From Rhizophagus clarus (lineage: Eukaryota; Glomeromycota; Glomeromycetes; Glomerales; Glomeraceae): a stretch of 64,000 bases of DNA. Positions 37,022 through 51,497 of the stretch are shown here, in pieces (the first letter of the stretch is position 1; each line of letters opens with the position of its first letter). A program made the translations under genes and the position numbers. The notes beneath the pieces were generated by a model. That model searched no databases. It saw only the letters and a program-made list of their open reading frames with translations, and had not been told where the DNA came from. The DNA is taken from the NCBI GenBank assembly GCA_015698045.1, contig BLAL01000172.1, forward strand, positions 372,001 through 436,000, given 5' to 3'.

Positions 37022-40000
37022 TGTAAAAAAAAAAAAAATAATAAAATAATTAAATTTTTTTCTTCTTTCTTTCAAAAAAAATAATTAAATTTGTTAAAAA
37101 TGATGCAATAGATATAATTTATTTCACGCAACGCGATGTACTACGCAGTAAACAAAAATAAAGGAAAAAAAAAAAAATAAAAATAAAAAATAAAAAATTA
37201 TTTTCAATTGTTAACTCTACGTGATGTCACAATTTAAGGTTTTTATATTCATATAGAAACAAAGACTAATAATATTATTAATAATAATTAATATAATTAA
37301 TAACAAAATAAAAAATCATATATAAATAAATTGTTAGTGGATATTTTTTTAAAATTAATTACAGCAATTTGCATAATTGGTGTGACTCTGTACTTTGACC
37401 GTCAAATTTTAGAAATTTCCTTTTTAGGTAAATTCACTCCAATAGAAGTTTGTGAGAACTTTGGTGTAACAATTATTATTATTTTATTCCATAAAAAAAA
37501 AACACTTCGCTTGTGAACATTTGGTGTCATTTACGTTTTAAGTTTTAGGTTTTCAAACTATATGTTTATATTTATTATTTATTTGGCCGAAATTTGGAAT
37601 AAAAAAAAAAAAAAAAAACAAATTCTATGTAAACAATTGACATTGTAGTAGCTTATTTGTGACACGTGCACTTTTTAAAGAAAGTTTATGAAAATTTGTT
37701 TTAATTAATTTGAAACATAACATGTTACATTTTGTGACTCGTTTTCGATTGCACGATTTCAGATCATGTGCAATCACGTGTAATCATGTGGAAGAAAAAT
37801 TTCGGTCGTTTTATACCTTCAAGTAACAAACTTTTATTATAAAATCGGAAAATTTGTCCGGTATTCCTTTAAAATTCTTTCTATTACCTTGTGGACTAAC
37901 AATGACCATCAAAATTTTTGGTTTTGCATAAGATGTTTATTTTTATTAGTATGCGATTTAGGTTACATAATTTGCTAATTTGCCGTAATCAAATATATTT
38001 ACATCATTAATAGGTTCCAATTCGAAACAGAATAACTACATTACATCATAATTTTATATATTTCTTACTTTACACAAACGGAAAATACTTCATAATAGAT
38101 AGTAATGGATGTAGTAATGAAAAAAACAATAATACACTCTTTCCTTACCACAGTGTATTTATTTGTCATTTTTAATGGTCGTACTTATTGTAGTAACATT
38201 ATCTCTTGAATTTTGGCGTATTATGGAAATATTATTTAATAAATTTTGACACTAGCTCATTAGATGACAAAGATATTATTTATTTATGATCGTCTCGATA
38301 AAATTTTATTAAAAAATAATTATTATATATTTGTTCACGTTTGGCTCCGGAGGTGTAACTCGGAATAAATCCGAGCGTGCGCCAAATTACTGCCTTTGGA
38401 TGAAAATCAAAACCGATCAGGTAGGACAAACCATTAGATTCTATATTAAATCCGAAAGGTCATTTATTATTGAGTGGAGATAAAAAAATATTTCTCTTTG
38501 ACTGATATCTGTTTGTTCATTTCAATTTTCAGTCATATGCAAAAAATAAATGATCCTATTGGTGAAACCCCCTAAAAAAATATTGGTCTATAAAGTTCGG
38601 TCACGCAAACAAAATGCAGAGAAGATCTACCCAACCAAACAGAAAATTCAACTGAAAGGTCTAATATGTTTTTATCGTTCGGTCATTAGAAATATTGCAG
38701 TGACCAATAGGAAATAACTCTTATTAATGCTGGTATTATAATAAAATTCGCATATCCCTAATTAGTAAAATAATAATGAATATTAGTTATGCCATCTAAT
38801 CAAAATAAAAAATTAATAATTTATTATTAACTGAATGTGGAATATTTATTAATTATTACATATCGGCTGATCAGAGAAGTCTCCATAATTTTTATATACA
38901 AATGACAATAAAATAACCTATTTGATATCAGATATATAATGAACCCATCAATTAAATCAGCCGATATGATTACGTTAATTATTATAATATAGAATATTAC
39001 ATGGATGCAATATTTTTAGAATTTTCAAGGTTCTCTCCTATCAAGTTACTGTAACATCCAGAAAAAAAAATCGGCCGCAGACCGGTCGATTGATTTATAA
39101 ATTTTATTAGTAAGATAAATATACTTATACAAATAATAAAAAAAATTACTAAATGCTAACATTAATTTAAAAATTAATTAAATTCTCCAATCATTTTGTT
39201 TTGCGTAAATTTCTACGAAATTAGTTTCGACTCGGTTTTTGGAAAGCAAATTCCAATATAATAATTCGTCGGAATAATAATAATCATTTTCCCGAAAAAG
39301 ATTTCCGTAAATGACAAATAATGCAGTGACAAATAGCATAGATCGGTCTAGACCTTTCCTTATTTGATAACATTTTTTATGTAGATCACTATTCTGTATT
39401 ATTTGTCACATAATCCACTCCTTCGGAAAACTACTTCGGAAAAATACTTGATTATGGATGGGATAATCTGTATAAATTTTTTGAAAAAATATTATTCAAT
39501 CTATCAAAATTATACCAATACCTTAACATAATGGGAAGTATTATATCAAGTTTTTAATAATATACACTGATTAATATTTACCGCCCATGATAATGAGGGC
39601 TCATTCGGGCATTCCATTTGTCAAAACCACATCCCAATCCCAAATCTTTCATCCCAAATCATTTGAACGGGACATTTATTTCTCCCGGATAATCTAACGG
39701 ATATTGTATACCATTAAATGATTCGGTCGAAATTAATTTGAAATTCTTTTAAAACTAGGAGTAATAAATACTCCTTCTTTGTAAGCTTAGGATTTTCTTA
39801 AGTTAAAATCAAATTAGTGGAATTGGGGTTTAATTTTTGGTTTCTTTATTTATTATTATTATTTTTTAACTTTTAGAGATGAATAACTAAATTTAGAACT
39901 TTTGAGTAAGGAATATGTTGATAAATGAATAAATGAAATAGACTTTGATTTTCTTTTATTTAAAGTAAGAATTTTTTTTTTTCAATTTTAAAGATAGGAC

Positions 40001-42424
40001 GAAAAAACCCTCCTTGATGAAATTGAAATTTTCTTAAGAATGTTAGTGGGATGAATTTCTTTTATTTAACTTCTTTTATTTAGACGAATTGCGATGAATA
40101 TAATTTTTTCACAATTCAGTTTTTAATAATGTACGTATAAATGATAAATCTATCAATATGATAAATATGCGGCAAATTCATTAAATTCGTTGTGTTTAGT
40201 AAATAGACTCAATTTGTTTTCTTCCATTTTATTGATTTATTTAATCTTATCGAGTTGAAATTGATTTTTCCGATATTATGATTCATAATAATGCAATATT
40301 TCGGTTATGTATAATCTTAAATATTGAAAATAAAATATTTAACAAGAAATTTATTTTAATTCCAAATACTGATATATTACGAATTGAAATTAATTAAAAT
40401 CTCTGAAATTTACATTTCAATAATATATAATTTACGACAAAACTGTTCAACTACAATATATTGTTTAACATAACCCTCCCCCTTCAAAATGGTTTTTTGA
40501 ACAACGCTTATTACAAACTGTCTATTAGATAACATGAATTAGGGCAGGAACGATGATTTCTACTGCGAACTTTGCTAAATATGCACGCGCCCGGCGATAT
40601 GAACCTAAATTTTTATTTCTTATGTACAGTAGGTTATGCTTATTTAGGCAAATTTTATAAAACAAAAATATTATAAATTTCCAAACATTAAAATGACCGA
40701 AAAAAAAAAATTAAGTATACACAATTGATAATTGTTTATTTATCCTTTAAGAAAAAGATCGTTATTTGATTTTAAATTGGCAAAGCAATGAATAATAAAT
40801 TCAATTTGATTTACGGTTTTCTTCCTTTTTGGTGCGCTAAAAAACATTAGCACGTGCGTAGATCACTATTCAGGCCGAAATTACATAATTCCGGCCATAA
40901 TTAAAGGGTTAAGGACGTTCTAAGTGGTTAATTGTTGATCAAAGGACTACAATCTCACAATCATTACTCAATTAAAAAAAACCCACACAACAAATTAAAG
41001 GGAATTACATCCAGCGAATATCACGAACTTCCATGTATTGTTTCAGCAAAGTATTTCACATTTTCACTACAAGCCTTGGACGAAGTAATTTAATAAAATT
41101 TATGTACATATGATACTTGCGAAAGAAAAATAAATATGTAAATATAATGAACTGTTTGAATGATCTTATATACTCCACACAAATAATAAATTTGGCCAAG
41201 CATAACTTTGAATGAAAACATTTTCGTTCATCAGGAATAATCAATCAATTATAAACTTAACGGGTTGATTAAAAGAAATTTTAAATATTTTATTAATTTC
41301 GATTGATTTTCTTGGGATCAATTACGGATTCATTAACGAGCGACCATACTTTATCCTACGTCTGACCGAAATAATGGGCTGAGTAATTTTCCAGAGGTCT
41401 GGCCAAAGTTCTCAAAAGCTTGGATGAAATAATACTGTTAATCTCGCTATTAACCGAATAATAGATTTTTTTAGTATATTATTACAACTAATAAAAAGTA
41501 AAAATTTTGTTGGTATAAATTAAAATAGAATGCCATTTAAACTCAAACTTTACCCTTTTTTTTTTTTAAAAAAAAAAAAAGAAAATTCAACGAATAATCC
41601 AAAAATTTTTTTTATATATAAAAGAAAATCAAGAAAATGTTTGAATTCATTCGTGACTGAAGTATTAAGTACGGCTATAATGAATAGTAATGTTATTTCT
41701 TATGACGATTAAAGAAATACTTACATTCAATTAAATCTTGATCCTCATCAATCTTATTTGGCTGGTGAATGGTGATGGAGTGCAATACCGAGAGTATTGC
41801 AATTAATGAATCGACATGGGAGGTCAACAAGCTGACTTAAAGCTCAGATACGTAACAAATAAAGAAAACACCTAGATCAGTAAAGATTAATTTTTGACAA
41901 TAAATTAGTTGAGGGTAAAGTCACTTTATCGAATTATAACATACAATGTAAATGTATATTGTATTTAAAATTGTATTAAGAGGAGATGACGATATTTACG
42001 GATTATTATTCATTCGGAAATATTTGACTCAGATTATACTTTATAAATGTAAATGATGATGAATTAATTTTTATGAGAAATTTCAAATATAAATGTTCTT
42101 GTGACTAAAAAAGATTGCCCTTAATGTCTTGATGCTCTTAATAAATATACGATAATATTTGACGTGTGTTAATAATAGATAATGTTTAATATGTTTGGCA
42201 CGAAAATGAACATTTTTATTTTGTTTATTTCAACAATATAATATGATTTAATTATAGTTTTTTATCATGGAACTACGAAATATAATTGTAAATCAATTGT
42301 TGAAGATGGTTTCTCTTAAATAAATGAAAACAATTCGCATTTAGACATGAAATCAAACTTTTCCATTTGCACTATTACACTAGTCTGGGTTTTCCAAGTT
42401 CGGGAGTCTATACTTTATAAAGAG
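37022..42424. other. Large gene-free region
   Basis: No protein-like open frame or spliced gene is recognised over about 5.4 kb. The left edge holds the SLR promoter with A/T homopolymers. A small structured hairpin lies at 38339-38388 and a T-run/A-run junction at 41560-41580. The open frames at 37331-37516, 41056-41244 and 41530-41712 show no family motif. Confidence 0.45.
38339..38388. repeat. Nested hairpin
   Basis: The inner stem CTCGGA/TCCGAG closes a five-base loop. An outer pair, TTTGGC and GCCAAA, brackets it. It is GC-rich compared with its surroundings. It could be the end of a mobile element or chance; I cannot assign it. Confidence 0.4.
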
Positions 42425-43170
42425 ATCTGAGTTTGTTTATGAAAAAAGAAGAGTAAAAAAGATGTAATATTTAATATTAAAAAAGGAATTCTATCCTCTT
42501 ACTTATATTCCAAGTCTGGTTCGTTTAAGAAGAAAGAAAATACACAATAAACTCATCTTATTTAATCGTTCAATAAGTTCATGTTACAAAAAAAGAATGC
42601 TACATAACTAAAACGGAGATTTAAAATAAAAGAGGAAAGGGGTAAATAAAGTTCTTTTTTTTTTTTAAAAAAAAAAAAAGAGGAGGGCTTTTAAAGACAG
42701 AAACAAATGAAAAATAAAATAAAAAAAATAATTGTAAAAGAAGGGGATCGAAAGGAAAAATTTTTTTTCAAAAAAAAATAGTGAAAATAAAAAAAAAAAA
42801 TGGAAGGAACGACAAGAAAAATTATTATTTTTTTAAAAAACAAAACGGGAGGAAGGGAGGAAGAGAGAATATTAAAAATAAATAAATGTGAAAAATGAAA
42901 AAAAAATGAATTTTTAAAAAAAAGAAAAAAAAATTGTAAAAGTGAAAAATAAAAAAAATTTCATTTTAAAAAAAAATGAGATATAAAAAAAAAAGGAATA
43001 AACGATGAAAATAAAAAAAGATATTTTAAAAAACTAAAGTTAGAAAAAATTAAATTTTTTTAAAGAATTGGAGAAACAAAAAAGGGAGGTGAAACAAAAT
43101 AAGCGCAAAGTTGCAATATAAAGATTAAAATAACGAAGTTGGAAAATAAAAAAAAAACAGAATTAATGTA
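42425..43170 (+). repeat. Polypurine-rich block
   Basis: For about 740 bp the plus strand is almost entirely A and G, with short T runs and motifs such as GGGAGGAAGGGAGGAAGAGAG. Strand bias of this length is unusual. It ends about 700 bp upstream of the SLR-kinase gene. Such tracts can form triplex DNA or exclude nucleosomes; no function is shown. Confidence 0.75.
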
Positions 43171-43875
43171 GTACAATTAAAACATCGTACCCTGTAGGTT
43201 TACACGGTTGTATCACATTTTAGTATAAATTCCAGATTATACTAATTTTCGCCCCAGGTTCCCATTGGATCCGATGTAGAATTAGCTCGGATTTCATTTC
43301 AAAAAAATGCTAAAAACGCGGAATTGTGATACAGAATTCATATAATATACAAAAATGCATAGAAGACGCATTATTTTCTGTTCTAATAAAGAGTCCATTA
43401 GTTTTTCATTTAAAGCATGAGATATGGGGTCTGGTTCATTTCACCGACAGTCATTTTAAACTTTTTTTATAAACTCATAAAATATCATATATTTTGTTCT
43501 ATAGTATAATCAAATAGTAATATTAAAAAAGAATATGTTTTTAGTTGATGAAAATAAAAAAAGGTTTATATGTATATAATTGTGTATACGTAATAAAAAA
43601 AATTTTGTGACTATGTATTAGGACAATAATAAAATTTTTATTCGTTTAAAAAAAAATTTTTTTATAAATATCAGTGAGATGACCCGTAATATTTGGATCA
43701 GATTTTATTTTAACCAAATTAAGTTAAATTAAATAAACTGTCCTTTGATCAGCTCACAAATAAGTTTATATAAATGCTTATTGTTTATCTGCACATGTAA
43801 CATTTTACATATGCCATAAAGTAAATATTTGCATTTCAGCCTTTATAATACATTTCCATTTCTTATTTTTAAAAA
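43171..43875. other. Upstream region of the SLR-kinase gene
   Basis: About 700 bp with no gene; the presumed promoter of the damaged SLR-kinase gene. Confidence 0.45.
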
Positions 43876-46301
43876 ATGTCAACTAATAATATAAAAAAGG
43901 ATCTGGAGAAAACCTTTCACTGGTATCAAAAAGTAGCAGAAGGTGGTGATATAGAGGCAATGTGTAATTTGGCCATTTGTTATTGCAATGGGGAGGGGAT
44001 AGAGAAGGATCTGAAGAAAGCCTTTCACTGGTGTCAAAAAGCAGCAGAGGGTGATGATGTAGTAGCAATGCATAGTTTGGCCATTCATTATCGCAATGGG
44101 GAGGGGATAGAAAAGGATCTGGAGAAAACCTTTCACTGGTGTCAAAAAGCAGCAGAGAGTGGTGATGTAAGGGCGATGCATAATTTAGGCATTTGTTATC
44201 GCAATGGGGAGGGGATAGAAAAGGATCTGGAGAAAGCCTTTCACTGTGTCAGAAAGCAGCAGAGGGTAGTGATGTAGAGGTAATGCGTAGTTTGGCCATT
44301 TATTATCATAATGGGGAGGGATAGAGAAGAATCTGGAGAAAGCCTTTCACTGGTGTCAGAAAGCGGCTGAGGGTGGTGATGTAAAGGCAATGCGTGGTTT
44401 GGCCATTTATTATCGTAATAGGGAGGGGATAGAAAAGAATCTGAAGAAAACCTTTCACTGGTATCAGAAAGCGGCAGAGGGTGGTGATGTAAAAGCAATA
44501 TATAGTTTGGCTATTCGTTATCATAATGGAGAGGGGACAGAAAAGAATCTGGAAAAAGCCTTTTACTGGTATCAGAAAGCGGCAAAGGGTGGTGATGTAA
44601 AGGCAATGCATAGTTTGGCCATTTGTTATCATGATGGGAATGGGACAAAGAAAGATCTGGAAAAAGCCTTTCACTGGTATCAGAAGGCAGCAGAAGGTGG
44701 TGATATAGAGGCAATGTGTGATTTAGCCATTCGTTATTATGATGGAGAGGGGACAGAGAAGGATCTGGAAAAAGCCTTTCATTGGTATCAAAAAGTGGCA
44801 GAGAATGATAATATAAAGGCAATGCATGGTTTGGCCATTTGTTATCGCAATGGGAAGGGAATAGAAAAGGATTTGGAAAAAGCCTTTTACTGGTATCAAA
44901 AAATAATAGAAAATAATAAAATTAGTTTTGAGAATGAATTTTATAATAAATGCAAACAATCATATACTAATTACCAATGGTACCAACAATGTAATTCCAA
45001 ACAATTTCAACAAGAATTTTCAAAATGGACTAGTGAAAATAAATATATTGATAAATTTATTCAAGAAGCACAATTAAAAGCTAAAAATAATTATGAAGTT
45101 TTGGAATGGATACCATATAATAAATTATTAAATATTAATTATTATGATAAAGGAGGATTTAGTAAAATCCATAAAGCTAATTGGTTAGATGGTTCTATTA
45201 ATAGTTGGAATTTTAATAAACAACAATGGAATAGATGGACCTTTTAAACTGGTTATGATGTTATTCTTAAAACACTTAATAATTCATCAAGTATTGATAA
45301 TAAATTTTTGGATGAGGTAATATATTTATAATATATTTAATAACCAAATTTTTTTTTTGTATTAAAATTAATTTTTTTTTAATTTATATATATATACTAG
45401 TGGAAATATCATTATAACTGTCAAAAAAAAATCATTTTCAAAATTTATTCAAATTTTTGGAATTACTCAAGATCCATATAATTTAAATTATATGATAGTA
45501 ATGAGTTATGCAAAAAAAGGAAATTTAAGAAAATGTTTATCTGATATAATTAAACTTAAATGGCAAGATAAATTACAATTATTAAAAAAAATTATATTAG
45601 GACTTAAAGTAATTCATGAATCAGATTTAATTCATGGTGATCTTCATGATGGTAATATCTTAATGTCAGATAATCATAATGAATTATTTATGATTGATTT
45701 GGGATTATGTAAACTTATAAGTAATTTACAAACTTCTGATAAAAAAGATAATGAAATTTATGGAGTTGTGCCTTATATGGCACCTGAGGTATTAAGAAGA
45801 AAACCTTATACTCCAGCAAGTGATATTTCCAGTTTTTCAATAATAATGTGGGAATTTACATCAGGTATTCCTCCATTTAATGATAAAGCACATGATCATC
45901 AACTTATCTATGATATTTGCAAAAGTGAACGTCCTGAAATTAAAAAAAATACTCCAAAATGTTATGTAGATTTAATGAAAAGATGTTGGGATTCAAATCC
46001 TTTCAATAGACCAACTATACCTGAGCTTGAATATGAAATATCTGAATGGATTAGATGTATTAGTAAATTTTATGAAATAAATAGGGATGGAAATCACAAG
46101 TATCGAGTACCTGATGTTAATAACAAATTATATGATGACATGTTGGAATTTGTAAAAGCTAACAATACTTTAGCACAAGAACAAACTCATATTTCTACTA
46201 TTGCACAACTTCACTCACAAGCATATTATACAAGTCGCAACATTACTAAAATTTTAGTTAAAGAAAATTCTGAATGTTTGGAATATATAATTGAAGCTTA
46301 A
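43876..46301 (+). pseudogene. SLR-kinase fusion gene with frameshifts and a stop
   Basis: The 5' part encodes nine Sel1-type repeats of a second subtype (AMHSLAICYHDGNGTKK, AFHWYQKAAEGGD). These are followed by a TKL-like kinase: the glycine-loop segment DKGGFSKIHKANW, the catalytic loop LIHGDLHDGN with its Asp, MIDLGLCK in place of DFG, and YMAPEVL. An intron runs from 45317 to 45400. Four lesions are visible: single-base losses in G runs near 44246 and 44320, an in-frame TAA at 45245 where relatives have Lys, and one extra A in the A-run near 45423. Three lesions are homopolymer length changes, so sequencing error is a real alternative to decay. The kinase C-lobe (45492-46301) is intact and ends with a charged tail without the micro-exon series of the other kinases. 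Confidence 0.8.
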
Positions 46302-48680
46302 TTATTATTTTTATTTGTTGCTTTATCTGTTATGTAACAATATTTATATTATGTACAGTATTTTATAATTTTTCAATAAAGAGTAACTATTAGGATGATG
46401 TTTATTTATATTCAGTTTAAGTTTAAAATACATCAACTAATGTATTATTTTTTAATTATTCTAATCTTTTTAAAAACTTCTATCTCTTCTCATTTTCAAA
46501 ATTCAGATGGAGTTGTATTTAATTGTACTCTTCTATAAAAATTTTAAATTACACATAAATAGTATAAGAAATACTAATTTAATTCCAGTTATATATTATT
46601 ATTATAAACTTAAAATATTTATAACTAATAAAAAAAAGTGTATTACTTTACTACCATATACAGTATACTGAGTATCTTGCAAATTTTTAAGGTTTGATCC
46701 TGCACCTATTTTATGCGAATTTTTACTACTAGTAGTAATAGAGGATGTTTAAAACATAAAATTATTAAGGTATTGTTATACACCACACCTAAGATATTTG
46801 TTAGATTATTTAAATAATAAAATCAATGGATTATAGGATTTCTTTTTTAAGGGTACTACTCATGGGGAGGTACTGTGACCCGTGATATACAATAATTTTA
46901 AATGATATTTAAAAATAACACTCATTTTAATGATATTACTGATATCATACTTATCAAGCAATTAAATATCATAATAATATTAAAACAGTATTAATAATTT
47001 GATACTTAAATAATATTAAAATAATTATTAATACATGATTGTATAAATTCTAAAATATTATTATTAAAAGCTAGATTCATAGTTATTAGAAATATTTATA
47101 ACATAAATGATTTTTAAGATAGCTCGTGATAATGGTGGATTTGATGGCTTGAATAGAAATTAATTAAAAAAAAACTGGTGATAAGTGATGCTAATTAGTT
47201 ATGGTACCATTTCAACAACATATATGAAATTAAACTAACACTATTTAGCTACTTTTGCTTACTAACATGAAAAATTCCCTGACTTGGTTTTATTGTAACA
47301 TTATTTTACTCCCAGCTTGCTATTTCACCAACAGAATTTAATCAGTTTTTGCATAAAAAACAAATGATTTTAAAGTAGACAATACATAAATTATGAAAAA
47401 ATAAATAATGTAATAAAACTGTTAATACAAAAGTATTAGAAAATATTTATGAATCTTCCCGTCAACCAGGAGTTTTTCAATCCTAATTATTCCATTATTA
47501 AGTAATAATTTTCCCTTAATAAGGAAAAATTTGGTATATTAATATTTAACATCCATAATTTTAATTAAATTATTGCCCATTTCCTCATTCCTCATGTATC
47601 TTTATTATAATATGTATCATATAAATATACAAAGCATTAAAATTGAAAAGGGCATACCAAATGCTTTATTCTAATGCTTCAATATTTTGAAAATGGGTTG
47701 CTCTTTGTGATTTCTTCTAATTTTATAAAAATGAAAGTTAAAAGATTACTGTTATATTGAGTATTACCTAAACTTCTTTCATGATCAATCAAAATTTCGT
47801 TGAGAACCTTACTAGGGGAAAGATTATATCTAATAGTTTCCTAATTCACGACAATTGCAAATTACCATTTTCTTTAACATTTTGTTATTTTATCATAAGT
47901 CTGAAAATTACTTTTATCAACTATAAAAAAACTTTTTCTTACTATAACATGATAATATTAATTTTGTCGTTATCTATTATAGTTTCGCAAACTTAAACTT
48001 GTTTTAAAAAAAAAAAAACGCTTCGAGTGTTTGAATGAGGTGCTTTCTCTTATTAAAAAAGCATGACAAGTTGAAGCTGAGATATATACAGTAAATACAC
48101 GTGTACTAATATAGTAGGAATCTTTATCATGACTGAAATGAGTTTTCTAGTAAAATCAATATCAACAATTTAATTTATGTAATTTGTATACGCTGACTGA
48201 TCTTTCGACCATTTTATGACGTATTTCATGTTTGAGTCGAAATTTTAAAGATAATATTTTTTTTTTAAAATTCCAAATTATAAATAAAATATCATAAGTC
48301 TCTTTAAAGTTGAATTCTTTCATTATTATTGTAATGAGTATGATGAACATAGTTTCACTATCTATAAAATTAATTGTTTATGAAACAATCGTAACATTTG
48401 CAATCGCTCAACCAACGATTATACGAGCTACAGGTGCTAGTAAATTCACGGATGATTTCTTTTCTTTAGATTTATCATTCCATCATCACCATTCGATATG
48501 CCTTATAAAAAGTATCCAAATGTTCCCATAAAATCCGATGCGCATATATTGGTGACGGTAAAAACAATGATAATAAGAACAACATTCCTATGAATCAGAT
48601 AGATATTTCGTCAGTATAATGTTTTGCTTATAATATGTAGTATATAAACGTATAAGATTTTTTTACATAATACTAATAAT

Positions 48681-48893
48681 ATGTCAACATGGTATGCAAA
48701 GGTAAGTTATTTATGTGTGAGAATTTCAACAATCCATAATTTTAATAAAACCTTTTCATTTTAGAATACCAAGATTACTAATGATGTAATTCCGTCACAA
48801 CGACCGGAAGTTCTCCTGTATTTGCAGTTCTTGAGTATGTTAACGGTGAATTGCGTGGTCCTCTCTTCAACTCTTTGGATACATAATAATGCT
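48681..48893 (+). other. Weak candidate small spliced gene or remnant
   Basis: An ATG at 48681 is followed after seven codons by a GTAAGT donor and a TTTTAG acceptor near 48764, and the frame then runs to a stop. A shifted frame in the second part reads more like a protein (VTTTGSSPVFAVLEYVNGEL), so a frameshift may have occurred. No family is recognised. Confidence 0.2.
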
Positions 48894-48988
48894 AAATTAT
48901 GATATTATTCATTATTTACAATAGTTAGGATGAAATTTAACTCATAATAGATTGAATACAATTACATTATCTTACCACCTGGTTAATC

Positions 48989-49038
48989 AACATCATCGTC
49001 ACCATCATCATCACCATCATCATCACCATCATCACCAT
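48989..49038. repeat. CAT/CAC triplet microsatellite
   Basis: An array of CATCAT and CACCAT triplets, in the order CATCATCACCAT repeated. It is not in a coding region. Confidence 0.9.
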
Positions 49039-51461
49039 CCGACAAGAATTACGACCAATCAGTCATAATAGCAACATCAATATTTGGTTCATATTTATAA
49101 TACGTCATCGAAATCAAAATATGGCCCCGAATATCGCTGTGGCACATATATAAACTTTCGTTTTTGATACTCATATTATATACTCAAAGCTAAAACAATA
49201 TACGATAAAAGTTTATTATAAATCTAATAATTAACTCAAAAACTATTCATTATCATTAGAATTCTTTTTTTCTCGCATGATTTTTATTACTTCTTTAACA
49301 GATCGTTCGTGTTGTATATTGATATTCTTTTCGGAATGAGCTAGATTCGCATATGAATCGTGTGCGATTTTGGCTCATAATAGAATGAACTCATGTTCCA
49401 AATCTTAAGATTATATATATAAACGTGTATGAATAAAATTAACTGTAATAGGAGATTTAAATACTGTAAAATCAAATAGTTTACTTTTAAATGTTAGCAA
49501 TTACAATAGAATAACTACTTTTACAATAACAAACGTTGTCTTTTATTGAATAGAAAATTGAAAAGATTGTGGATTCATTTTAGTAAATCAAAGACCGACC
49601 TTATTGCGTTGTTTGTCGCTCAGTATTACTTAATATCCATTATGCCCGACTATTACATATATTTTTATTAAGCGTAGCTTTGTTTTCAATCCTCCACTTT
49701 TCTTTCAAGAAATCCTCTTATAACACCAATTCTGAGTATTTCATTATTTTCTTCCAAATTATCATCAGGAAAATTGAAATTTTCAAGTAAATTTTTGATC
49801 CTGTAAATATCACATGATTCGTTTATAAAATTGCCTTTGAAGTTTCTATTTTATAGTAAAGTAATAATAGTACCTTAGCAGTAAAACTACCAACATATTG
49901 TAATTTGCTTTTCCATCATACTATTAATTACAAAAATTGATGGCGAACTTCCTGATAAATTCTTTACATGATATTATACCCATAATTATGAAGTGTATTT
50001 ATAAATTGATATTTAAATAACAAAATTAAAATATTCCTCATTGCGTGCCCCCAAATCACTTATTGATACATATGGATTATTTCTGACGAAATAATAATCG
50101 CGATTTATAATATTTTTTAATTTGTATAGTATAACTTATAAATAACAATCTATTATATGTTCTAACGTATTTTTTTTTATTACTTAACGTTATATATCTT
50201 ATTGTAATATCCATTTTATAAATATAGCTTATAAAAAAAATTGAACGTTAATATTAATATTCATGTTAAACGATATTATTTTTTTTCTTTCTGAGTACGC
50301 TAAGTGATAAATTGAAAAAAAAATATCATTTGATCCCGTTTCTTTAACTAAAGTAGATAGGTTACGAGTGGTGGATATGCTACCACAGTTAAAATTTAAC
50401 GGATAAATTTACAAATTTTTTTAAATATAAAAAATCTCAGATGTATATTTTTTTCGTCAAAAGATAAAAAATTTTAGCGTTGTGAGCAAAAAATATAAAT
50501 ATTGCCATCGCGTATTGTCGGGTAACTTTATTTTAAATTTTAATTCGTTTAATTTTATACATGGATAAGTTTAATAATAATTTATTAGATTAAGATTATT
50601 TTTTCGATGGAATAGTTTTCAATTATTAGCATAAGAGTGTAAATATAGTAAATAATAATCAAATTCCCAAAATGACGTGAAAAGCTTTTTATAAGTTTTT
50701 GTCGAGAAAGACTTTCATTTCTTCTATCTGTTTTTCATTACCTATAAATAAGTAATATAAAGTGTTAGCTTTTCCTAGCAAACACTTTTTAAAACTCCAA
50801 AACTACTCGATCCCAGGTATAATATATTTGCGTATATACTTTAAAACAAACAATGTAGATGGATCTCCTCGTTAGAGTACAAAGAAACAATGGGGTAATA
50901 TAAAAGATAAAATTAAATATAGATAAAAATTATCCCCCACCACTGAATTGGTTATTGATTTATCAAGTATTTGTTGGTAAAGTCGCCTAATTTAATGAGG
51001 TTTTCGATAATTTTAGCTATTGAAAGAAAAGAGAAGTGTTATTGAGAGAAAAAAGAGAGAAATTTTATAATTTTATCTGAGCAACTTATTGTGACGACAA
51101 TAAGAATTAAAAATTCTGTGTTTATTACACAATTTTTCAATTTTTCGATCGTAGATTAAGCATGGTGTTTAAAAAATATAAATAATGAGACACGCTTAAA
51201 CAGTTATTTGTTTGTAAAGAAATGGGCAATTAGTCCAAATCGGCAATAAAAGTTCTAAAATCATACAACTTTTCTAAACTACTAATATTTTTTGACGAAT
51301 CATTATCATTTATCATGTGAGTATATCATTTATACTTTGTATTATTTACTTGTGAGATACGGAGTATGTTGAGGCTTTCGTGCGAGAATTTATCCCTAAA
51401 AGTATAAACTTATTAACAGGGACAGAAAGTTGTGCAAACGATATATAATTTGCTTAGTCAT

Positions 51462-51463
<2 letters not shown>

Positions 51464-51494
<31 letters not shown>
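51464..51494. repeat. T31 homopolymer
   Basis: Uninterrupted run of 31 T. Its length is likely to be unstable in the assembly. Confidence 0.9.

Positions 51495-51497
<3 letters not shown>

Noticed and set aside
38339..38388. Hairpin as a tRNA or Helitron end
   Set aside because: No cloverleaf, no B-box sequence and no CTRR-type end follow; kept only as a hairpin.
48310..48531. Small frame with a hydrophobic N-terminus, as a secreted protein
   Set aside because: No clear cleavage site, no splice partner and no family likeness; hydrophobic residues are expected by chance in T-rich DNA.
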